Source: Turnera subulata (lineage: Eukaryota > Streptophyta > Magnoliopsida > Malpighiales > Passifloraceae). Taken from it: a stretch of DNA of 64,000 nucleotides. Each line of letters starts with the position of its first letter. The stretch's first letter is position 1. The notes below the pieces were generated by a model. The model was not told where the DNA came from. It did no database searches and saw only the letters and a list, made by a program, of their open reading frames with translations. The stretch is taken from positions 1 through 64,000 of the forward strand of contig JAKUCV010001000.1 of the NCBI GenBank assembly GCA_028386065.3. The letters are read 5' to 3'. This document shows, one piece after another, positions 34,815 through 47,519 of this stretch. The position numbers and the translations under genes were made by a program.

Positions 34815-37800
34815 TCTGTAATTCCCAGCTGCAACTTACAATTAGATCTTCTTTATAAGAGAGATCGTCTATCAGAATATCATTAATAGGTTTAACGGTC
34901 TTCGTTATAAAATTTAAGTGTAGTCCCTTAACTTGAATTTGAGAAATAAGTAGGTTAAGGGCTTATCATTACATACCTGATAGTAACAAAAAAAAAATTG
35001 AATTGTTGTTGGGATGAAGTAAAAAGTGGAAGTAACAATCCCAAAAATCAACTCCTACAAACACACACCATAATTGTTTATCAGATAGACAGCGTATTGA
35101 ATCAATATAAAATTTTTCAAGGCAGCCAACTATTCTTATATAAAAGCAAATGGACAGTAATTTGAGTCCCCAGAGTAACAAATCTTCATTTAGTTTTAGA
35201 AGATATTGTTAGATTATGTAATTTTTTAAAGAAAAATGTTTTGTTTCTTTCCCGTGCATGAATAGCGCAATGAAAAAGATACACCACATTATTTGACCGG
35301 GAGGCAGAGCTAGAATTTTCGATTTGGGGGACAAGCAAGCTTAGCAGGGAGAAGCAATTAATTAAATACATTAAGACATGTCTCCAATAATGAAACCAGA
35401 TAAGCCATGAACAATGTTCAAACCATAAGAAAAAACCTAAGCCATGAAACACTGCTTAACACCTATGCAAACTGAACTCGATGGGGAAAAAAAAGTTTTA
35501 AACATTTCTAAGTTTTCAGTTCTTGAAATCTCCAATTATTACTACGATATATTATTGATGTGAAACTAAATATATCAATTATCATGTTTCTAAAAAATAG
35601 AAATATCATAGAGTCTTCAACCCATTATTTCATTAGGAAAAATATTAAATCTACATAGAAAATAAATATATTTTTCAATTTGGCTATTAAAATGTATTTC
35701 GTTAAGGTATTTTTCAAAAATTTTGGGCCAGTATAGATCATCAACCTCTGGAAATTGAGTGATGCATTCGAAATTATAATCGATCAATCTATCCAGGTTA
35801 GTAGTGGCTACATATATATATATATATATAAAGCACCATTCAACTTGTGTATTAAATATTATGGTTAATATTTCGAAAAAACTTAATGAAATGAAGTAAA
35901 CCAAGGAATCGAGGGAATGGAAAGGCTTTTGAAAAAAGAAAAACGAAGGACGGGGAAGTCGGCTACAAGCCGGCTCAGCCAAGCCAACCCAAGAGCCCTA
36001 GAAAAAGGTAAACTTGGAGATCAAGATTGGCTGTCCTGTCTGCATCTATGGAATAAACCAAACCCAAACCCCCAAACAAACCCCACATCACAATTTCAAA
36101 ATATTACTTAAAAAAATAAATATATGGCTCTATCAAGTCAACATCTTATCTCTTCTTATTTTTATATTTAAAAAAATTGAAAATTCCCAAAAGTGGTATT
36201 TTTAAAACTTACGCGCGTCATCCTTCCGTCATGCCACGTTATTGCTTCCCGTCACTGCTGGCGTCAATTTATGCTTTTCTTTTTTACTATTTTTGTATTT
36301 CAAAATTGCCACTTTCGTCCTTATCATCTAGAAGCTCTGTCCTAATCTTGATACTGTTCTTGCTCACTTGAGAGCCTTTTGATTTATATAATACATTAAT
36401 TAATTAATTATCCACGTCTGTCGACTTAAATCTACGGTCTGGATTTGGAATCTGCAAGAATACTGTGCTTAAGGAGACTTGGAATTTTAAGGCGCTTCTG
36501 ATTAGTGAACAACTTAATTTATTGCTCATTTCGTCTTTGTTTTTTTTTTTTTTTTATCTAATCTAAACTCTACGTCAATCCTCTCACTGATCTTTACTTA
36601 AAATCCAATTTGAAACTATAGTGGCAGACTGGTTCATCTTCATGTCAAAACCCTTTCAAAAGAAGACCACGAGGACTATAATTATGATATGGTATTGAAT
36701 GGTCTATTTATATTTATGAATTGTGATATGTTTTCGACAAAAAAAACTAGGATTGTGATTATGAAATATGGGTCTAGTTTGAGAGAAAACGTTAATAAAA
36801 CTATCATACCAAAAAATCCTTTATGAGAGTAACCGTACCATATTGTATTAACACTCTCTTCTTCTTGATAAGTAAATTAGTCTCATAAAACTTCGGTGCA
36901 GTTTGTGTTGCACTGTCGTTGAGACACAATGGAGTAATGAACTGGTCACAGGCAGATAAAATCAACAAGTCATTTGGGCTAATTAAACCTTGAAATTTCA
37001 TTTACCACTTTCTAGCTGGGGCCAATTAAGCTAATCTATTGGATGATAAAATGATTTATCAAAATTAAATTAGAGTCTCAAAGAAAGCAATTACATTGCC
37101 ATCTATACATCTCTCGTTTGTCGAAAAAGGCATACTGATCTGAGTTTTTCAAAAAGAAAAAGTTTCTGTTGATAAGAGATTCGATCAACTGTTTAATGAC
37201 TTATTAAGTTGCATAAAGAAACAATTAATTAATTAAAGGGACGAATTAATAGTAAAAAGTTTTTAAGGGCCGAAAAAATGGATGGAGCCCACACGGTTAC
37301 ACCCATCGTGTCCCGAGGCCCATGTCCACGTGCGCCCCAAGAATTGGTTCACACCGGATCTGCATGGATCGTGCTATACTAGTACTAGTACTAGTATAAA
37401 CTAAGAAAACTAGTGGTACTAGTAAAACTAGAGACCATAAAGTAGTGCTACTATTTTTTGAAACAATGAAAAAGTGAGTTACTACTAGCTACTACCACTA
37501 CTTTTGCATTTTATATGTTCTATCCAAAACCTATCAGAAATAGTACTCCTACTCTCCTAGTCTATATTTGTTCTTCATTTGTAATGATTAAAAGAATCAA
37601 AAGTGATTGTAAAAAGCTGTATTCCACAGCGATTATACTGGAATGATTGATCAAACGTTAGCTTTGACAGGCTTTTCAAAAAAGAAAAATCTATCAACTT
37701 TGTCCAATAATTTTACATCTTCAGGCACCGTTTGTTTCTTTTTTTTTTTCTTTTTTGGGCCTTGACACCGATTTCTCTTTTTAGTTACGAGGAGTTTTTT

Positions 37801-39977
37801 TTTTTATATCTTATAAGAAAAACTTATAATGTATTTGTCAGTACTTATATGCTATGTATTCATGTTTTATTTATTATGTTAATGAATGAAATGCCTATGT
37901 TTTCTGACCAAAAAAATACAGCCTAGACTGCAAGATAGAGGTCCTCGTAATATTGTTCAAATTATATAATGGATCTTACAAGAGCTATAAAATCAGTAGT
38001 TCTTTCTAGAAAAATGAAAAAGTTAATAGTTTGAATTTAAATTTTATAGTAAAAGTACTAACTGATCCAACTAATGATTGATTGGAAAACATTTTCAGAT
38101 CAATGTGAGAATATTATTTCATAATTTTTTTTCTATATTGTCAGATCAAAGAAATTAAGGGCCAATGAAATATTCAACTGCCTCCAATTGATAAAAATGA
38201 GACTTTGTAAGGAACGTATTTCTAATGGCAAGAGTTTTTCTCTGAAAAAAATGTCTTAAACTAATGCACCAGATTTTTTTTTTTTTAGAAAACACTGCGG
38301 CAGTCCTTTCTGAGGAATTATAATTAAGATCCAGAATTTATGAATGGTAGCTTTCAGAAAATTGCGTATTTGCCATTTTCAATGGAATATCTCTGTATTT
38401 ACCATTTTCTTTCTTACAAAAAATAAAGGACGTTATTTTGCGTTATTTTTTTTAGATCGTTATTTGAAGTGTTGAGTAGAACAAAGTGGAAGAAATGGCA
38501 GAAGCAGGAGAAGAACAGATAATGCCAAGGTTATTAATTAATTTCCTTTTTTGTGTAGAGTACTTAGAAAGGAGAAAGCATGGGGAGTCGAGTTAACGCG
38601 TATTAAAAAAGCTGAAGCAGCGGACGCCCAAGCAAGGAAGGAAGGAAGGAGACGCGGCTTGACCGTCAAACTAAACGTACGTTGGCTCTTCGCTGACTCA
38701 TGCTCCTACTACTACTACTACAACTACTACTACAGTACGGCTCATCTTATTAGGTGAATACTATTCTACTAAGTACTGCTAACCCTTAGCAATTCTCATT
38801 TCTGTGACTCACCATGGTTGGAAACACACATTCTATTGGTAATTTGGTATCAGTCGGCAGATCATATAGAAACTTTTTTTAAAAAAAACTCACTGATGTT
38901 AAATTCGATAATTTAAAATCACGTACACAATTACAGTACCACTTACCACTTGAATAGGGAAAAAAATTTTGTGGCCATTGAAACACAATTGGTATAACAT
39001 GCCGTACTATGATAGACAGTACTATAAAAAATTATCATTGTAACATATTACACTTTATTAGTATATCATACAATCATTTATTATTTATTAAATTGGGAAT
39101 ATTTATTTATTTTTTATACTAGTTCATAAAGATGAGATAGAACTCAAGACTTTATTTTTTTTCATTTTATAAAAATTGACGGAGATAAGACATTTATCTT
39201 ATTTCACTAAAAAATACAAATTATTAATTAGTGTATAATAAATTAAGTAATTTGAAAAATATAAGAAATGGATTAGTTGACAATTTTTTTTAAGATGAAG
39301 TTGACAAATTTGTAGGAGTAATATAAAGAAGAAAAAGAAAAAAGATAAAAGAAAAAAAGGGGAGGCCGTACTAGAGTGGTGGAGTGGTTTGTGGGGAAGG
39401 AGGGAAATATAACACTAAATAAGAAAAAAATATCAAAAAAAAAATAAGAGAAAAAATAAACCATGGTTAGTGTTTGTGAGTAAGCTAGTAGTGTGAGTAG
39501 TGAGTCTAAGATTTCCGTACGGAAGACAGCTGACGCGTGTCCCCGAGAACAACGCGGTTTCTCCCTTCTCTCTCCTCCTCTCTCTCCCTACCCACCGCCC
39601 TATTTATCCTCCCCTACTGTCCCTCCCCCTCTCCTACTCTCTCCCTTCTCATTTCCCTTCTCTCTCCTCCTCCTCCTCCTCCTCTCTCAAATAAACAAAA
39701 AATATTCAAAACAAATCACAATCCCGTCTTCCACAAGTTATTCCTTCTCTTCTTCCTTCCTCTCCTCTCCATTCATTATTGCTCTCCCTTATCTACTGTG
39801 TGTTCTTATCCCCTCCTCCAAGAAATGGGTGCAGTAGTTAAACTAAAGTGAAGTAAAAGCTAGTTTGTGATCTGGTTTAAGTACTTGTGTACGAAACTCT
39901 TGTTGTTGTCTGTAGAGAAGAGGAAAGTGTAACTAAAAACCAACCGAAGTAAAACACATAATCTTTTGTTGTTTGAC
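34815..39977. other. Intergenic, VQ gene promoter side
   Basis: About 5 kb with no supportable gene. It includes a (TA)n run near 35812-35830, tandem TAGTAC near 37378-37395, and CTA triplets near 38702-38730. 38480-38757 has a short open frame with a possible upstream exon, not convincing. 39540-39830 is CT-rich and is probably the 5' leader of the VQ gene; TATTTAT at about 39600 is a weak TATA candidate. Confidence 0.45.
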
Positions 39978-40172
39978 ATGGCATCATCGGAGAACTTGGC
40001 CAGCCTAGACCCGTGGGCGTTCCGAGCTGCGTTTCCGGATTCATGGATATCCGAATCCTACGCCCGCGACACCGAAACCCTCACCAAAGCCCTCCAGAAA
40101 TCCCTCTCCGCCGCCGCCGCCGCCTCCTCCTCCGCCGATTCCTTCAATCCCTTCTTAGGTCTGCTTGACCAC

Positions 40173-40209
<37 letters not shown>

Positions 40210-40757
40210 GTGCTACTACTGCACCGCCGACCCCAACCGCATCCACCCTGTCGGGCTCCGACCCGGAGGCGCCTCCCGCTCTCTCCAAACGCCCTCGCAC
40301 CGCCGTCCCGGGACCCAACGGGAAGGTCTCCAAGCGCAAGTCCCGCGCCTCCAAGCGCTCTCAGACAACCTTCATCACCGCCGATCCCGCCAACTTCCGC
40401 CAGATGGTGCAGCAGGTCACCGGCGTCCGATTCGGCGGCAACTCCCAGCTGCCCGTGGTGCCCGTCCTCAAGCCGGAGCCGCATCGTCCCCCTCCCGGTG
40501 GCCGCTCCGTTGCGGCCGCGGCCGCCGCCTGCTTGCCCACCCTGGATACCTCCGCGTTCCTGCTGGACCAACATCAGCTGCTTCTGGGCTCCGTCTCTGG
40601 GCCTGGGCTTCCCGTTGGGTCGGGCCCGCAATCTTTCGGCACGCAGCCACAGACTCTGCCTGCAGATTCTGGAACCGCCGCCGCCGCCGGTGGTGGTGGT
40701 TTCGGTTTTGACACTTTTTCTGGCTTCCCGACTCTGGAGTCGTGGAAAGTCATGTGA
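39978..40757 (+). CDS. VQ-motif protein, CaMBP25/VQ15-like
   Basis: A VQ protein: a small nuclear regulator that partners WRKY transcription factors through the VQ motif. Members of this subgroup bind calmodulin and affect osmotic-stress responses. It is intronless, 259 aa. The start is the ATG at 39978-39980; the frame upstream offers only a TTG. The VQ motif FRQMVQQVTG is at residues 140-149, inside the longer block SKRKSRASKRSQTTF then ITADPANF that typifies this subgroup. The N-terminus MASSENLASLDPWAFR and the basic helix around TLTKALQKSL (residues 34-43) fit CaMBP25-type proteins; that helix is the likely calmodulin-binding segment by family analogy. SKRKSRASKR also serves as a candidate nuclear localisation signal. 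There is a 10-Gln tract at residues 67-76. The C-terminal half is Pro/Ala/Gly-rich. The CDS is far more G+C-rich than its flanks. A long CT-rich leader lies upstream. Confidence 0.92.
40176..40205 (+). repeat. (CAG)10 microsatellite coding polyglutamine
   Basis: Ten uninterrupted CAG codons within the VQ gene, giving Q67-Q76. A pure triplet run of this kind is prone to length change between alleles. Confidence 0.95.
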
Positions 40758-43700
40758 TAGTTTATGGGTTCCGTTTGTTTTTGCCCTTTTTTTTTTTTCT
40801 TTTTCTTCTTAAATTCTAAAATCACTTTTTCTTTTACTTCTTTTCTTTTTATCTGTTTATCTAAGGTCTTAGAGGTAGAGATGGAGATCCTGTGTCTGTT
40901 TATATTTTTGGGGCGCCTTGTGGCTGGGTTAATTAGTAACTCCTTCTTCTGTATCTTAATTAATTAATAGATTATGTAGTTAATTTAGTTCCAATCTCCA
41001 TTTCTATTCCATCAATTTCACGATTAACCCAGCAAATCCCTTGTAATTTACATTCATCCTTCAAGCCAATCTGGGTTTTTGCTGGGTTATTACTTTTCCT
41101 TTGTCTTTGGTTGGGTTGATCAGATCGTCAGTCGGTCAACTCAGCTTTAATGGTTGATTCCAAAATACTCATGATTTATATATAATTTTTGTCCATTTTT
41201 TTTTTATTTCCAACGGAAATTTGTGATTTTTTAGTGAATACTATATTATATATGACCCAACATCAATTTGCATAAATAGATGAAATGCGTCAACTCATAA
41301 ATGCAGCCATTCCCGTACGATCTAAAAGCACAATATTCCGGCCATTTAAGGCAACTAAGTTGTTAGTGTTGTTTTGTAGTAGCATGACAGGGGCAATAAT
41401 ATACTTACCCTTTTTTTAAAACCATTAATTAAACTTCCACTTAAGCATATCTCAAATAGGAGTAGCTGGCTATGGAGCAAATTAGAAGAAAAGCTAGAAA
41501 ACAATGGAAAAAGGTACGATGATCGAAGATAGAGAAGAAGTAACAAAAAAAGACAAAGCAAAATGGAAACTTTAACTCCAGGTTATGAGGTCAGCAGCCA
41601 AGTCAACTGTTTGAATTTTGAAAATTGTCTAATTATAGAATGCCCCAGATGCCTAGATTAAGAAGATAAATTGCTGAACAAAACTGATACTGTACTGCTA
41701 AGATCTATTACTGGTAGTATGATTTAATTGAATCTTTTGCAAGTTCAAAAATATAAAAAATCTAAGATCTCTTATATAGTATGTTTTTCACTTTTTTTCT
41801 TAGAAATGAAGAAAAAGCAGAAGGACAAAGGGCATACTGCTACAATGTAAGACTGTGGTGATATTTTTGGTCAAAGAACTGCACGTGGTAGCTGTCGTAC
41901 AAGGAAGACAGCTTGGGACACAGTGCTCCTCGTCATCCCCGATTTTGCTTCTTCTCTCTCGCTTTGCCTATTTCGTTGCCCCTTTCCTATTTGATTTCCT
42001 GACTCATCCAATATCTGAACTAAATTCTTCTATTATCTTATCTCCCATTCCCTCAACTTATTGGACTTAATGGACTAATATCTATGGGCCTCTTTTAAGG
42101 GGATGGCTCGTTTTAATACCTAGACCTCCCTCTTAATGTATAACCCAGATCCTACTAAAATAAAGTAAATATGTTCTTCATACCCACCAAAATTTTAATT
42201 TAAAACCCTTTTAGTTACTCCTTTATTGGTAGGGTGTAAATTTCCAAAGAAGCTTGCAAGAATCTTTTTGTAACCAAATGTACTTAGAATGTATGTCTGT
42301 TTAATTACCCTATCTGATCTTTCTTTCTTTTTTTTTAATTTAGTTGCGTAGATACATTTTTTTTTTTTTTGCTTCTTGTATAAGCTTCAAGTAACTTATG
42401 AAATGCCTCTTCCTTTTTTGTTGCCTCAGCTCACGTTGTTTGCTTTTCATGCCTACGTACGATCATCAAGTTTATGACTTTTTCAATTTCTGAAAAGGAA
42501 AAGTTGATGGCCCTCCCTCGAGAAAGAGTCAAAGAGAGATCCATGGGTTGTAGGTTAAACATGATCGGATCACATAGCATGAGATATGCAGTTAACGAAC
42601 CTACCGTTATAAAAAACGCATGATAACGTTAAGCTCACTGACAAATGATTACCTATAGTTTGATCATTAGTTTGTGGTAATAGGTTCAAATTGATTGTGA
42701 AAATTACCTAGTTTGCTTATTAGTCCTCTTGTATGTACAAAAATTTCTGCTGATCTGGATTAACCAAGGCATAGTTCTAAATACGGGAGGGCAACAGAAA
42801 AAAAGGTTCAAATCGATTTACATTATGCTCGTGCAAATATTTTCTTTTTGTCGAATATTTTCTCAATACATTAGTCATAGTGTAGATTGCTCATCTAATG
42901 AAAGCTTTAAACGGATAAAGATTTTTGTTGGAACTGAACGGTGATACTTGCAAGAATGTTAGACGATAACCTAACCTAAAAAAAAGTTTGTGTTTCAGAT
43001 TTAGAGTTCAATATATATACATTAGTGGTAGTCAGTACGTGCAGCATTATTCTAGTAACTAATTAATTAAATATAACGCCACAATTTGTCATTAAAAAGG
43101 TATAGGGCCAGGTTTTACCAATGTCAAAAGATTCTATATCCTATATATTCTACTGTTAAAAAAAGGGGTTCTCTGTCAACTAATCAAACAGCCCTCTGAA
43201 TGTGTTAGGTGAGAGCATATGGAGTTGACTTGGGTCTTGAGACATCTTTAATTCTTTAATTCCCCTACCAAGTTTTAAAAATGGAAGTAATTACAACTTA
43301 CAAGTTCTTGTCAATGGGAAGAGAAATCAAATATATATATCCACAATAAAAAGAATATCTCAAGACAATGCATTGACTTAATCAAACTACTTAACACCAG
43401 TAACTTAGAAATCTTCTGCCCATATGATCCTGCGAGAAGAGTGGTAGGAATAGGTGGTGTCACACTCAATGCCACCCAGAACTGATCTTGACTAGGCATC
43501 TTCTGATACTTATATATACTGCTTAAGCATGAAAGTAGTCCCACATCACCGAATTTTTAACATCCAATTGCCTAATTTTGTTGAGTTGAGACTAGCTAGT
43601 GTTGCTTTTGTTGTACCTATTGAACTCAATGCTCCAACTAGCATAAAAAGAAAACTCAATACCAATGTGGATTGGTGTAGCCTAGTAGGCTAGTAGGCCA

Positions 43701-46700
43701 TTTGGTTATGTTAAAGTAAGGTTTGAATTCCAGAGTCATTGTGTTTGTTAAAAATCCTTAATAGAAAATTCATTCACTATAATCAAGTGCTCGACACGGA
43801 TCGGATCAGAATTAATTAGAGCAAAGCTCTGGACCTCAGATTGCAAAAAAAAAAAAGGAAGAAACTCAAAGAGGAGAAAAACAGACATAAAATAAAGTTA
43901 CCTTTCTAGCTCATCATCATCAAAGTCGTACAAAACTTGAGGGGATCATGAAGCAGTGGTATCTACTGTGTAATGCGAACAAACACTTGTTACTTATCAT
44001 TCATCAAAGTCGTTAATATAATGATGACAATGATCAATTGAACAAGTAGTATTGTCCACCCAAAATTGGAATCATAATTACCAAGTACGGGCGAGCCATT
44101 GAGATGCGATCCATCAACCATGAAACCTACAATTATAGTACACTAATTAAGGAGGCTAGATGCACAAGAATAATTCTCTACCATATGTACTTGGGGGAAT
44201 GAATCCAGTCTCATGCACCCATGTAGTATATAATTAAAGAGTTGAGTCCTTCTAACTTGGAACCGGTTTAGCATTCAGTACATTCTTCCTCCCAAATTAT
44301 GTCATGCATGAATTCCACAACGATCGACTAGGAATCGTGGACCTAGTTAACTTAGAATCCCTTTTCCAACAAGAGGTGCCTTTCAGTGATAGCTACCTGG
44401 ATCCACTTCCAGACATATGGGGGACCTTTTGTATATGGATACAAATTCATTCGCCTTAGAAAAGATAAAAATAAATAATAAAGATAGCTGGACCAAGCTC
44501 AAGTCCAAAGAAAATACTCAAAATAATTATTACATTAATTTACTTTGATATGTCCACAAATTAAAGCGAGATTAATACATCAATAATATGCTAGCTTATA
44601 TATTGTATATTCCATATATAAGAACTAATTCTTTTAATTTAATATTTTAAAAGAATTAAATCAAGAACAATCTTACTTATGTTAATTTCTGTTTTGTAAG
44701 CTTTACCTTTCTTGTTTAAAGCCTACTAATCTTTGTTCAGCTCCCTTTGTCCGTCTTCTCTCTTTAAGTTTCTATTTTGTATGTTTCCCTTTCTTGTTTA
44801 GGAGCTACTGTATTAGTAATTTTTATCTTATAACTGTTTGATCTCAATTAAAAACGCCAGACATATGAAGTTTCTGCTTTAACTATAACTAAGAAATGAA
44901 AAGAGGAATCCTTGAAATGTAAATGATTAGTAAGGGAGAGAGAGGGAGAAACTGGAAGAAAGTCATCAAATGGTGATGGTGTACTCGAGTCGTACAGTTT
45001 TAATTTGTCCCTTCTGCACTTGATGATTGTGACTTTGCCTCTACCGTTTCAAACTTTCAATTTGTATTTGTTACTATCATCCAAGACTCTGTCACCGGAG
45101 ACGAGAGGCTTTTGTTTTTTTTGACTCGACTTTGCGTTTTTCCCATTTATCGTTATTATATATAACTTTTTCCCATTTTCTGTTCTGATTTTCTTTTTTT
45201 TTAATGCCAAAGTCGCATTGTCGTCATCAGATCATGCACTTTGCCATGCTACTGTTACGTGTTCCCCATCATCCATGACCATAACTTAACTTCTAAGGGA
45301 AAGAAAAAAAAGGAAGAAGAAGAAAAACACTCTCTAGTCTCCATCAATTATGACTTAATTAGTCACTATTATACTAGTGGTTTGAAGATCTAACGATCGT
45401 GGATGTTCTGTTGACTTCAACTAGACATGGATCGTCAATTTTCTATTCTATGTTGTTATGATTCATGTTAATACTACTAATAATGAAAAGGAAGAAACTG
45501 CATGCATAATTTCCAGAGCCATAATTATATGATTGTTGTTATCTTCTTTTTTTCAGGCAATTCAACATCTCCATTCAGAAAATGTTTGAGTAGGGTATTT
45601 TGAATATTTCAAGAAGAGCATTGAATTCTTTTTGAAAGTAGGCCATAATGTTGATTAAGTTGGTGATGGATGCTACCAACGATAGTACTACCAAGTAATG
45701 AAAAGAATATTCATGGTCTTTGTTTAATTTATCCCACATATCTCATACTTCGAAACTTTCAGGAATGAATAACAATTAAAGACCACTGTGGTTGTTGATA
45801 TAGGATAATAAATATTCATTAAATATGGTATTTTGTTGACTTAAAAACAAGGGAAGAGAATCCAAGGAGGGGGGCAGGGAGGCACGCTTGGTAAACGGAG
45901 GTTGACCCAAAGCTCTGTGAGACAAAAATAGGTGGCGTATTAAGGGATGTAGCAGTAGTAGTCGATAGAGAGTCTATCAAAACCCCACTAAAGAAAAAAA
46001 AAAGAGAGTCTATCAAAACAGTGAATGACGTATACGCTGACTTATTTGTGAAGCTTGCATTCCATGGCCTGTCAAATTCTTTCTTTCTTTGTCAATAAAT
46101 GGATGGATGTTGTGTTTGGTGTTGAGATCATGTGTGTCATGCATTTATGTGTACGGCGTACCCCCTCCCCTGGATAGAGCTCAGTCAATTTGGCTCCATA
46201 TGTGACCTCTTGCTCCCCTCACACTAGCGTCATCTCCCCCCCTAAAAATCTGCACTTAAAAACTTGGCCTATGATTTTGGATGCTCGCTCATAATCATAT
46301 AAGGTGTAACCATACAAGAGAAACATCAACATCAATGGTGTTATCATTGCCCTTATAAATATAAATTAAAATGTTTTGAGGCATCAGTAGTGTTCTCATT
46401 TGTCCCTGCAAATAAAATTCCCTATACCTATGACTGAGGAGGCAGGTGTGTGGCCAAGAAAATTTAGTTTGGAAAAACAAAACTATGCATATTTTGCATT
46501 TGCTTGATTGTAGAAGTGTTGGAACATCTAGCATCTAAACCAGAGAGCCACTTCTTTGAATTTCCTTGTGTTATACAAGGAGCTAGAGCCAATTTCTAGT
46601 GAAAGTACAGCATCCGTCATTTCCCAACTATAGGCAGGCATTATGGAGTTAGATGTCCAATTTATACAAACTGGGAACTCATATTTTAGGACTAACTAAA

Positions 46701-46904
46701 ACAAAAATTTTGTAACACCCGGTACATGCATCTACACCAAGCAAGAACTACATTAATATAGATGTACACTACACATAGGTTTTAAATACTTTGCCGGCCA
46801 AACTTACCACAACTAGTATAGAGTAAAATAGATGACTAACAAACCGAGTTATTGACAGAATCGGGCAATCTAAGCACACTTTTTTTTCCCAAGTGAAGAA
46901 GGTT
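40758..46904. other. Intergenic spacer between VQ and Mpv17 genes
   Basis: About 6 kb. The first 250 bp is the likely 3' untranslated region of the VQ gene. The rest is AT-rich with no convincing gene on either strand. A SINE-like element lies at about 43662-43853. No LTR or inverted-repeat element was recognised. Confidence 0.45.
43662..43853 (+). mobile_element. SINE-like retroposon
   Basis: An A-box-like segment (TGTAGCCTAGTAGGC) and a B-box-like segment (GGTTTGAATTCC, close to GGTTCGAATCC) are about 40 bp apart, as in tRNA-derived SINEs. It ends in a 12-A tail near 43844. Flanks AGAAAACTCAA (left, about 43648) and AGAAACTCAA (right, about 43860) could be target duplications. Confidence 0.55.
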
Positions 46905-46958
46905 TCAGGATTTCTCATTGGAAGTCGAAACTCCAACTCCAAACATCTTGTCCATTAC
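46905..46958 (-). other. Possible extra 3' exon downstream of Mpv17 stop
   Basis: After a good acceptor (TTCTACAG on the minus strand, exon from 46958), a short frame reads VMDKMFGVGVSTSNEKS then a TGA stop at 46905-46907. It lies about 560 bp beyond the Mpv17 stop codon, and a donor-like CAG/GTGTAC or CTG/GTGAGC lies at about 47487-47497. It may be a 3'-UTR exon or an alternative terminal exon. It could also be chance. Confidence 0.25.
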
Positions 46959-47519
46959 CTGTAGAATAAGAAATTAGCATATAAAGGCTAGCAGTAGTAT
47001 TACATTTTTCCAGAATTAGAGACACATTGACAGGTAGAAAAAACTTGTTAGGGTTCTTTCAGAATTGTCAAATTGCATTGTTATTGCTTCAAGCCCGTTA
47101 GAAAATACCGAAATTTGTTTCTATTCCACAATATTTTAATTCTCATGCAACTCTGGTAATTTCCATAGCTTGACATTATACTGGCTAGAATACATTGTTA
47201 TATTCATGTCATCAAATCAATGGTGCAAAAACAGTATAAGATGGAAAGTGTAAAGGTATAGACAAATAATGGTGTAGATTTAGTTCAAAGCAGAAGGGGT
47301 GGTGTTTACCACCAAAAGAAGGCATAAAAGGGGTGGAATTATAGACCAAGTAATTACAAGATTTAAAGTTACCATGTCTCAGTCGGCCTTAGCTCATAAA
47401 ATTCACTAAATTGGTAGCAAGGAAGATAACATGGAGATATGCCAAAGACATTCATTTTTGGAGTTCACAAATGTAGATCGTAATGCTCACCAGTACACCT
47501 GGCGAGTCCCAGGTAGCTT

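Noticed and set aside
38483..38757. Possible two-exon small gene (MAEAGEEQIMPR then a basic/Tyr-rich frame)
   Set aside because: The second part ends in a CTA-triplet microsatellite, there is no known motif, and splice sites are only fair.
40155..40812. Long antisense and out-of-frame sense frames across the VQ gene
   Set aside because: Shadows of the G+C-rich VQ coding sequence.
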